Shown here: positions 10,634-20,417 of the stretch, in pieces
Layout of the letters: every line of letters begins with the position of its first letter
How positions within the stretch are numbered: the stretch's first letter is position 1
From: Saccoglossus kowalevskii
Taxonomy: Eukaryota > Hemichordata > Enteropneusta > Harrimaniidae
Assembly (NCBI RefSeq): GCF_000003605.2
Contig: NW_003131863.1
Location: 313,234 to 355,157 of the forward strand
DNA length: 41,924 bases
Reading direction: 5' to 3'
The notes under the pieces: model-generated
Seen by the model: the letters and a program-made list of their open reading frames with translations, nothing else
What the model was told of the DNA's origin: nothing
Databases searched by the model: none
Translations under genes and position numbers: made by a program

Positions 10634-11137
10634 TTATGGATGAACCCCACAGTCTTCGCAGTGAGTGGCATAACTACAGACGTTATAGAGGCTACCGAGA
10701 CCACCATCGTCACATTCCCAATCCCATGCATGAATGCAAGTATTTGTACACCGCAGAGGTCGCAGTCCACAGTCAGCACAGTCTGTGCCGTATCCACAAA
10801 TTGAATATTGGCTACCTGGCCCACCATCATCGCATTCGTCGTCTCGGTGATGCTCACATTCGTTAGTGCAGACTTAATGCACTTCGCAACCCACAATCTT
10901 CGCAGTCTGTACCAGCCGAACACAGCGAATTGAGACTACCTGGACCACCATCATCGCATTCATCATCATATGGGCAATCACATTCATTCAAGCATACATA
11001 CGATCGCGATCCACAATCCGAGCAGTCAGTACCATATTCACAATACCAATACAAACTTGATAGACCACCATCGTCACATTCATCATCGTACGAAGAATCG
11101 CAGTCATTCGTACACTTATCGTAAGCGGAACAGCCCT
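10634..11137 (-). pseudogene. Exon with four DDGG cysteine repeats, frameshifted
   Basis: The exon follows a good acceptor (tttttgtttgcag) and enters in phase 1 with GCSAYDKC. Each repeat is about 38-40 residues of the form CxxxC, about 8 residues, C-DDGG, about 8, C, 3-4, TDC or THC, xx, CG. Repeats 1 and 2 (CDSSYDDECDDGG and CDCPYDDECDDGG) are in one frame, which stops at 10863. Repeats 3 and 4 (HHRDDECDDGG and WDWECDDGG) are in another frame, ending in TAA at 10634. Between repeats 2 and 3 the spacer is 19 nt where the other junctions have 15, a 4-nt insertion near 10870-10880. From memory, similar repeats occur in extracellular animal and some bacterial proteins; the acidic core suggests calcium binding. 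The donor at 11742 matches in phase, so this is probably the C-terminal half of the gene starting at 12280. Confidence 0.7.
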
Positions 11138-11742
11138 CTGCAAACAAAAACAGATATTAATGTCAATTAACTACTCTACACCTACGATTATTCAGTATCG
11201 TTTCCGATACAACTCACCCAGTATTGGGCCAATTGTCATTGTCGTGCCCCCCCCCCAAGTTATTCTCAATTACAACGAAAAGCACACATGAATATGTACT
11301 TCATCCACGAGAATGTCCTAATGTCATCTTACCGCAGTATTGTAAATAATTTTCTAAGTAGGGTTAACAATATTTATCAGTTTTATATCGCGCATTGGTA
11401 GTAGAAATTGTTTTAACGCTCGTTCATCTGCAAAGAATCGTACACCGCATCGGGTATACTTGGCTAATAAATTCGTAGTACACGATGGAGCACCTGTCTT
11501 GCACATGTTGACGGTCAGGTATTAACCGACAAAGGAGCCAACACTAAGGCCCAAGGAAAAACTGGGCCATCTACGACTGCAGTGCATTAATCTTTACTTT
11601 CATTCCGGCCAAACACTCGTGGGTAAGGGAAACAATATTATAGTTCGAAAATTGACAATAGAGCACAAAAAGTGACACTTTCCAAAACGCCATTTACAAT
11701 TGCTGTCGCGATAATTATACGAGTAAATATATTACTGCTTAC
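11138..11742 (-). other. Probable phase-1 intron
   Basis: It starts with GTAAGC (11742 downward) and ends tttgcag (11140-11138). It contains a poly-C run near 11247 and no other feature. Joining gives GAG across the splice, keeping the frame from the heptad exon into GCSAYDKC. Confidence 0.55.
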
Positions 11743-12283
11743 CCATCACGTTTTTCAGCCTACTTGGACAATCACCAGCTGTCGATGCAATCTCATATCT
11801 TTGGTCGTCCTTGTTTTCGTCCGCTTCAGCCTCTCCCACGTTTTGCACAGCCTCTCCCACGTTTTCCACAGCTTCGCCCACGTTTTGCACAGCTTCGCCC
11901 ACGTTTTACACAGCTTCGCCCACGTTTTACACAGCTTCGCCCACGTTATCCACGGCCTCTCCCACGTTTTGCTCTGCCTAGCCCACGTTTTCAACAGCCT
12001 CGCCCATGTTTTCAACAGCCTCGCCCACGTTTTCCACAGCTTCGCCCACGTTTTGCTCTGCCTCGCCCACGTGTTGCTCAGCCTGCCCCACTAATTCCAC
12101 AGCCTCGTTCAAGTTTTCTACAGCCTCCTTCACGTCAGCTTCTGGTTTGCCAGCATTGGCCTGTTAGCCATATTGTTGGGAAGCCAGTTTTTGCTTCCAA
12201 TTTCTGGGAATTCCATTGGGAAATGCGTCTACCACAATAGACATGGCGACCACCACCATAAGCAACCGATATAACCGCATTAT
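11743..12283 (-). pseudogene. Secreted heptad-repeat protein, first coding exon, four stops
   Basis: The ATG at 12280 follows an acceptor (cattttcag, 12292-12284). Residues 1-19 form a signal peptide (MRLYRLLMVVVAMSIVVDA) with likely cleavage before FPNG. Residues about 50-152 are some 15 heptads of the type NVGEAVE or NVGEAVQ, predicting an amphipathic helix, then an acidic tail (ADENKDDQRYE) and CPSRLKNVM. The frame is intact over 549 nt but has TAA at codon 39 (12166), TAG at codon 101 (11980), and TAA at codons 118 and 125 (11929, 11908). The last three replace Glu/Gln codons by one substitution. A GTAAGC donor at 11742 leaves phase 1, matching the cysteine-repeat exon. A 72-nt intron (GTAGAC to taacag) could remove the first stop but not the others. 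I infer a recent pseudogene or null allele of a secreted protein; the family is unrecognised. Confidence 0.7.
11825..12133. repeat. 21-bp coding minisatellite
   Basis: About 15 units of the type AACGTGGGCGAGGCTGTGGA on the minus strand, each encoding one heptad. Every unit is a multiple of 3, so the reading frame survives. Two adjacent units carry the same TAA, showing that expansion went on after that mutation. Confidence 0.9.
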
Positions 12284-12479
12284 CTGAAAATGAAATTGCA
12301 AACGATTACAAATAAATATTGCACAAATTCAAATCAGTAAGGAATTTTCGATTGTCACTGGAAAGTAGTTTTTATGCGTAATAGGGCAATATAACATTTC
12401 AACTAGCCTTAATCTGATTTCCAACACAAACAAGAGAGAGGGCTGAGAGAAGTGAAACAAACGACACTGATAGGAACGC

Positions 12480-12487
12480 CTTTTATA
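12480..12487 (-). promoter_or_regulatory. TATA box of the heptad gene
   Basis: Minus-strand CCTATAAAAGG lies about 200 bases before the start codon. Transcription would begin near 12450-12456 (cacttctctcag). A 5' UTR intron ending at 12284 is then implied; its donor was not identified. Confidence 0.5.
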
Positions 12488-12499
12488 GGTTCCAACTGC

Positions 12500-14880
12500 T
12501 GTTATTGTATTGTTTTCGACATCTTACTTTCTATTGGCTGCTGTGAATTTTATAAACGTTTTAATTGGCCATCACACTTAGCCACCTGGAATGCAGAATG
12601 ACTTGCCAAACTATTGAAATGCAGATGTTCCTAACGGGTTCATTGTGTCGATAAATACAGTGGAGAAAATCAAATTGAAATAATATGTCAAAAGAATAAA
12701 TACATCAATGATATATTGAACAGTTTGAAAATATAAACATATGTTTAAAATCCCGAATAGATATATCGAGTGCATTGAGTTATAGACTATGATATCAGTA
12801 AGCACGTTAAAGTTTAATTGCCACATACTAAATTGCACTTCACTGATCTTTGGTCATCTAGAAGCTACCTTACAAATGTCTTGCATCTAATTTGAAGTCG
12901 TTATTAAGACTGAGTCCGAAACCACTTTCTGCTGACCCCCCCCCCCCGTGCTCTAATGTATAGTATCTTGTCATAACTCTTCCATCGACATGAAATATTC
13001 TAAACGTATTCGAAAGTCTCAATTTTTAATAATTTTGCAAAAAATTTAACCTAAAAATTTAAATAAATCCCGTGTTTGAATTCTGCTTAGCTGCGTGCTA
13101 AATCCAATCAACCCAGATAGACTTCCGTAGTTTCCTACATTGCGCACCTCTGCCACAAAACAAATCAATTTTCTGGTCAATCACCCCACTACCCTCAGTC
13201 AAGAGAACTAGACATAACAATTCTTTGTTTTCACGGTAAGTTTGAATAAAATGTGAAAGTGCCCAAAATATTAGTTGCTAATTTACATGTACATGTAGTT
13301 TCAACCAAGCTGGATCTCCCTGTGTATTACGTTCCATTAAAATTTGATAAGTTGATAGATCAGTTGAAAGGCTAAACAAGCTCATTTATATCAATTAGAT
13401 AATTCATGGTTTTGAATAGCATGGTTAATGGCACATGGTTTGTGTGTTATGTTTTTTATATGTTTTATATTATCAAACATTGCTTGTCGTACATGCATAT
13501 ATGCAGTGGATTTCAGTGAATTTGATATACTGGCATAATAAAGATTATGCATAATTGAGTCGTTAATAAGCACAGATTGCAACCCAAAACTAATCAAATA
13601 TGTGCATTATTTCAGAGATGAAAATAATTTCATCTATCAATAAAATGAGTGTTAACTTAGATGATGGTTTATGGATGACTGACTTTGAAATATATCACCC
13701 AGACGAGACAGCGCCCTCTCATGCCAACAACTGGATATATGTATCACAATGCAGCGCATCTATCAATCAAATCAAATCAATAACCTATTGTATATCTGGA
13801 TGGAATATCAAAACAAGTCATTGCAAATGATAAGTATCTGTTCAGTGTTTAGTAACTTGTCATCATTAGTGCCAAATAATCATTTGTGTGATTCCTTCCT
13901 TGTCTGTATTCTGCCCATGACATTCATAATACTTTTCTAGCACGAAAATGTTGAATCAGATTCTAAAACAGATGCGTGTGCAAATGTGTTACTCGATCTA
14001 TGTGTAAAGTTTGAATATGCCCAGCTCTATTAGCAACATTCAGCATTCGTTGTGAACAGTCAGCCATTTTCAATTCGATCTGAAATAAATTATGTGCATT
14101 GACGACATATTTTTCAATGGACATACCAAGTTTGAAAGAAATATGTAAATGTATGACTGAAATCTGGTACCGAAATGGCATTGTCGTCATTTGTACATCT
14201 TGAATTTAATCATAAAACAAATGCATGTACATAATGTATGAGGTAATGTGATACGCGTGTGACGTATGAATGATATCAGCTCAGGTTTGTCTCGGATACA
14301 GGTGCACACGGACGAACGGAATTGACATTATAAGTTCCCGTTTATCTTTATATACAAACGCATGGTAACATGATAGTTCAGTGGCGATTCGCCAGTTTCA
14401 TTCTCTTTAGGGATATACATAACCCTCTTTGTGGGCAGTGAATATCTGTCCAAAACGTAATACATTTCATTTACTGCAATGCTTTATACGCAAACGCATG
14501 GTAACATGATACCACAACAATCATTTTTGATCCGAATGCTTTCAGGAAAATTGAAACAATATGGCCTCTCTATTTGTAGACACACACACGCCAAATAAGT
14601 AGTAAAGTTCTGTGGATATAAGAGATTACAAAATTTTACCTTTCACCTAGATAATTGAATTTCTAATCAGTGATCGAAAAAAATGCGGTCGTTTCAATTT
14701 TAAATAATTAAGATGTAGGCATATCCTATTGTATATCGTAACAAATTAGAGCTCAATTAACTTCATAAGAAGGAGATTCTTTTAAATTAGTATTAGTAAT
14801 AAATAATAATAACATTAAGTAAGGAAAAGAGCGTAGTGTGTATATGTGTCAAATAAATCGTACTTTCGACTTTCATTATT
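12500..14880. other. Gene-free stretch with minor repeats
   Basis: A direct repeat containing AACGCATGGTAACATGATA occurs near 14355 and 14492. A poly-C run lies near 12938. Several 60-76 codon open frames around 13.4-14.2 kb have no splice or family support. Confidence 0.45.
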
Positions 14881-16047
14881 GGCGATCCGCTCCGCTAGGA
14901 TTGTCCTTAAAATCACTTGTGTGTGTGGGTGTGTCGACTGTCTGTGTGGATGATTTCCAGCGTTTTCACGTATTGATTCTTCTGTGATTTTTTTTGGCTT
15001 GGCCGATGTCACTCAAACTTGGCAGGTAGGTCACACCTTCACCCTAGTTATTAGGAAATATCTGAAAAAATATTTTGGCCCACCTTGCCATAGCAATAGC
15101 CAAAATGATTTTTGGATAGCTTCCCGCCGAATGTATCTCCTCCTACAAATTTAGGATAAAACACTTCAGACATAGCTCATTCCACTCAGCTTAAGTGTGG
15201 GCACAATGTTACTATTTGAATTTTTGATATCTTTTCTCATTACCGAGAAATTTGACCCCAAAGTTGGGGTAACTGTTCACCAGGAATTGCATTTTAACTC
15301 TTCTGTATTTTTTTGGGCTGGGCCGATTTGGTTCAAACTTGAAAGAAAAGTCACACCTTCACTCTAGTTAGGTTGTAAAATCTGAAAACAAATTTTGGCC
15401 CACAGTTTCCATGGCAACAGTAAAAAAACTGATTTTTTGAATACCTTGGCGCCAAATGTAAATCGCCCTATGAAATCTAGAATTAAAATGCACGGAGATA
15501 GCTCATTGTACTCAGCTTGAGTGTGGGCAAACATTCACTGTTTTTTTTTTATGTTGTTGGGGTAACTTTTCACCTGCAACGGCTTTTAACTTCTGTGTGA
15601 TTGTTTTGACTTGGCTGATTTTGTTTATACTCACCACTGCCATGGCAGAAGCCAAAAACTGATTTTTGAATACTTTCGCCCCAAACTTATTACCTCCTAC
15701 CAGTCTTGTAATAGCAGTGTTAAAATGATCATGCTTTTTATTTTGGCTACGTTGTGCACTGGTTTGGTATCACCGGCGCCTACATTGTTACACTGTATCA
15801 ACGTAATCCCAACGCAACTTTGAACGTTGAATTAGCTGTAAATGCTGCCTTCATTCTAGAAAACACTATCGCAAAACAGCAGAATACGTCCTAGTAATAA
15901 ACTAAGTGACTTCTAAAGACTGAATAGTTTTTGCGAACTTCGTATACGGGGCCCATTTAGTTATAAACCGACGTTAGCTTCACGTTCATGTCCTACCATG
16001 GAAACAACAGAAAACATGTTGCTTGTTTTTGAGCGGAGCGGATCGCC
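14881..16047. mobile_element. Element with inverted ends and internal tandem units
   Basis: GGCGATCCGCTCCGCT (14881-14896) recurs inverted at 16032-16047. Between them lie three head-to-tail units at about 14980-15300, 15301-15590 and 15591-15720. Each begins TTCTGTG, followed by GGCTTGGCCGAT or a close variant in units 1 and 2. Units 1 and 2 share GTCACACCTTCAC, TTTTGGCCCAC, a CCATGGCAACAG-like stretch and a CTCAGCTTGAGTGTGGGC-like block, then a GGGGTAAC..TTCACC end. Unit 3 is internally deleted. No protein is encoded. The layout recalls non-autonomous elements with central tandem repeats (such as Helentron-type elements of marine invertebrates), but no target duplication was found. Confidence 0.6.
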
Positions 16048-16610
16048 AGCCAGCCTACCGGCTTGTTTAAATAATTTTCAGTGCAGAGTACTTTACTTTA
16101 ATTATAAACCTATGAAAAAAAAAAACGAATTCAGAATACGTTCAGTGATAGCTTAAAGAATAAAAAAAATACGTATTTCGAGAGCAATATACTTCGTGTC
16201 GGCACAGTCCGTCGGATAGGTGTCGTAAACGTAAGCGATAGTGCGCCATCAATGGTGCGGATGTAGTCAGTGCTCTTCAAGGCAGATGCCACAGAAATGT
16301 GTTTTTTTCCTTAGTGTGGTAAATTGTTGAAATAATACTAATTTTTCATTGACCTCCGCTTCATCAATTGCAAAATACCGGTATTGTACCTAAATGGACC
16401 TAGATCGACCCATTAGAGCACGTTTGTTCCATTAAAGAGTGTGCCACTAGAAAGGGGTCTTATTGACCCAGTATGTGATCACGTGACCATTACTGCATGC
16501 ACGATATAAGGGCGATGCAGTTCAGCGACTTTTCCAAAATGCCTCATGAACCAACTACTAACATCTCTGTACTTATATAATATAAGTAATACAATGAAAT
16601 AATGACATTT
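16048..16610. other. Gene-free stretch
   Basis: No supported exon, RNA gene or mobile element. Confidence 0.45.
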
Positions 16611-17376
16611 CAATTACTTAATTTGCCATTAAATCTGCTCATTCCATTAAAGCCATGTCGCTCTTGAATCCCTTTCAGCCGTTATGATTTGAACGAATCT
16701 GTTCTAGTGAGGTTTTGTGATTGGGAGGGCAGTTGTATTTCTGCACATAGCAGAATGGGTAAAATATTGGCAGGAGGACGAGGATATTTGTGTGCGTTTG
16801 GGTGGATATTATTATCTATGTAGTTGGTAGATTACAATGAGCATCTAAACAACTCTAGAAATTCACTTGGGCACATGTATTTTTGTCAATATTTACGTAC
16901 ACTCACCGCATATCATGAAATATCTCAACGAGCAGGACATCCGGTCTCTTTATTTTCAAATTGTCACTTTCCGTCTGTGAGTGCAGAATATGTTTAAAAA
17001 AAACGTTCTGTGGTGGGAGGGGCTGCACGCACCACCTGCAGCGGGGGAGGGGAAGATGCAAATTAAAAGAGAGGGCAGATTTTAAATTAAATAGTGGGAG
17101 GAACATTTGTGGAAGGGGGTAGATAGAGGACACAACCAAACAGCTTTGGAGTATCCTAATTTTCGTTAATGACATTTTAAATTGATAGGAACAACTACAC
17201 TATCTAATCTATTTTGAATGGAAATGTATAAAATCGCTCGTTGCCTGCTTCCGAGTACATTACGTCACTGTATTTACTTTATTTGACATGGGAGCTACAG
17301 AATATATGTAGTACAATGCATTTATATCGTTTTGAATATTCCAATTATTTAATTCGCCATTAGATCTTCTCATTCC
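16611..17376. repeat. Diverged direct repeats
   Basis: A 35-bp block ending CCATTAAATCTGCTCATTCC (16611-16645) recurs at 17342-17376 with few changes. Weaker echoes (TCCATTAAATCCATC near 17550) suggest an old, decayed tandem array. A purine-rich stretch with GGGGGAGGGG lies near 17045. Confidence 0.45.
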
Positions 17377-20300
17377 TAGTTTGGTTTCGTCGGTATTTGA
17401 AATCATTGTTCGGCGATTAAGTTATCTAATTCGGCGTATTAAATATCCAGTCAATTACAGGTAGATATTACACAAACTATCAAGTACAATTTATTTAATA
17501 TTTTTATAGTTCTCAATATCATGATTCCCCTGTAGTAATTGTTTGTTCCATTAAATCCATCTTAATTGTTCTACACGTAGCTATTCTTCTAAAAACGTAT
17601 TAAATTAAATTCATTTTACATGTATCCCACGACAACGATTGGCAAGTGCCATTGTAATGTAGTTATGTTTTCAATATCCAAATTATGTTAATCCCCTAGT
17701 ATGTGTCAATTTCATTCCACACAGTTTCTCGAATCGTTGAACATACAATCCCACTACTGTTTGTGCGCAGACAGTAGTAGTAGGTTAGTTGGTTAAGTAA
17801 GATGTATTCAAGATTTTTTTATTGTAGCGAGCTGATCTATCAGTGAATGACTTTAATTAATAATTATAGTAACAATGTACCTGACAGTATGCATAGTTAA
17901 TTGTTAGAACCTGTATATAACCTCTCTAGCTTGGGAGTACATAAAATATCAATATAGACATTCTGTAAAATTTACTTTGCACGTATATCATTCCTCTGGT
18001 GTGAGGACATTTATAATGTCAATGTATTATCCATCGTTATTACCTGTATTTATAAAAAGTATAAATAGGTTAGAGTCAAAATATTGTTGATGCTGGAAGG
18101 AAAATATATTTAATAAATTAATGGAATACATAACGCCATAGTAATATTTAGTTTGAGTTTAATTGAGAATTGATTTCTGGACATATAGCACAAATTAAAT
18201 GTTCACTTAAGGCTGCACTTCTATGAGAAATTATCTGTGACGGCTATACAATAGCATGTCACATATGGTAAATCACTGTATAGCATGTTATATATATTGG
18301 CTGGGTAGCGAGAAATTCACTTCATAATATAACTCTTATATTAGTCTTGAGATAGTTGGCTTTATTTTCCTTGAAGCGAGTTATATAGTAGATATTTGTT
18401 GTGCAGGATATCTACTTTAATATCTATAATTCAAATTATTTGTGCATATAATTTGTTATGGGATTTTACGTTTCATATATTTACTAAGTGTGAATAAAAC
18501 TTTAAAGCGAACTTCAATCCGGCCTTAATTTAAAGTTGAGTATATTCTAACTATTGTATTGTGTATATTTTGTATTTGAAAAAAAAATGTGATTTTTTTT
18601 TTTTAATTATAACTGTATCTTGGTGTGGTATTGCCTACAATTAAAACACATGGAGGCCATTCAGGGTAAATAACGAACGAACACATTAAACATCCGCGTA
18701 CTTTTACACCTCCCTACAAGATGTTATGGTCAGGTAAAATTTCCCCATGTTTTACTAGAGATATCAGTGTGGATGCAGTGCAATGAATTCTAAATCCTTG
18801 TTTCATAAATATTGAAAGTTGAAGGTGATAAAACAGTATACTGGTTTATTCACAAACAAACTTCAGCTAATAACATTGCATGGCGACTGTAAACATGTGC
18901 AACTTTACCTGTCTTTAAAGAAAACACATAGTGCATATTTCCACATTCTTATATTCACTAGGCGTAACTATGAGTTCCAAAAGACATGTGTATTTAATCG
19001 TGTGTTGCACAATGTGAAATATGGTCCACAGAATTGAATTATTATTGTACCATACATATATGGATGGTTGCAATCTATTTCATACCGAAATTGTCATCCA
19101 ACAGTAAGGCCGTCGCTGATTGGCTGCTGAGCTGGAATGAAAATTGTTGGTTTCAAATCCTCCAGGAAAGTGTTCTGTGTTCTTCGTGTAATCAGGTGTT
19201 CGTATTCAAGAGATTTTTCCACACAAAAACGACGAATTAGGCCGAATTTTGTTATCGGTTGGCTTAATATTACCCCCAACGGATCGTATTTCTGTGAAAG
19301 ATTGGCATTTTTGTCCTGATTTGTAAGAATCTGAAAAACGCGTTTCACAACTTGTCTCTTATTTAGTTTTATGCCGCATTCAAGATGGCGACCCCCGTAT
19401 AGTAAATATCGCATTCATTTTATTATCATTTGTGCGCCAGCTGACTGTGACTGGAATGTCTCTTGAACCAATCATGTGATCATTCGAACATTCGTTATTT
19501 GCATAAATACACTTTATTTACATAAAATGTCCGTCATAATAATATACTATTGATTTCTCTCCAAGATTGTTTTTGTTTAAAAGTTAAAATATCTTTTTTC
19601 AATGTACTGGAAAGTTCTGCTGTTACTTGTGTGTTCAATTTTCGTGTTCATATAGATCTAAAATAGTGGCCATAACTGCATATGTAAGCAATATGTAAAT
19701 TGACAGCTCTTTACTCCCGGTCAAGATAACAACAGATACCATGTTCGATAAATTAAAATACTTGCATTTCATGCATGCAGTCGTTGAGCGTTCTATTCGA
19801 AGACAGATGTTGCCATGACGATAATACATATTGCCACACACCATTCCATTTAGTGTCACACTGTATATAATGGTCGCTCAATGGTCGCTCGGTTCACTGC
19901 AGAATATGAATCCATTGCTGACAATGTAAAGTTGGGAGAATTAGAAACTACGAAATCCACAAAAGCGACTTTTAAACGTAATATTGGTGAACACTGAAAC
20001 AATCGGCATATAGTAAGAACATTCAGATTGATCGTATTTCAAACTGTGATCACAAAAATAATTTGTCTGTAACTAGATGTTGACGTTAAAATTTCAAAAT
20101 GTGTGCAATGACCCATCTGACGCCCAGTAGGTGCAATATGCACAAATATCACATTCTTATGTCACTGCTACTGTGTGGTACATTGTGATAACAACTTATA
20201 ATAGTTCCATTTAAACACTGAGGTCCGACTTCTGGTGGTGTTGTGTATACGGATCACAATCTCAGAAGTACCTATGTATTGTTTGTTTAAACACTTAATG

Positions 20301-20417
20301 ACCAGGATGTTCTCTTTAAAAAATACGTATGTAAACAGTTTGAATATTTTTGTCGAATAAAAGACACAATGTAACCACGCGTTCACTCCCCCATACTAAC
20401 ATTTCGCGCGAGTTGCT
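17377..20417. other. Gene-free stretch downstream of the sulfotransferase
   Basis: No supported coding exon. A minus-strand AATAAA at 19513-19518, about 900 bases beyond the sulfotransferase stop, could be its poly(A) signal. A 106-codon minus-strand frame at 19094-19414 has no recognisable motif. Confidence 0.4.

Noticed and set aside
11672-12240. Long plus-strand frames rich in FAHVLHS or RPRFTQL repeats
   Set aside because: They are read through the 21-bp minisatellite on the wrong strand. The minus strand has signal peptide, heptads, splice sites and TATA box in one coherent gene model.
19094-19414. 106-codon minus-strand frame
   Set aside because: No splice sites, no recognisable motif; probably chance in non-coding DNA downstream of the sulfotransferase.
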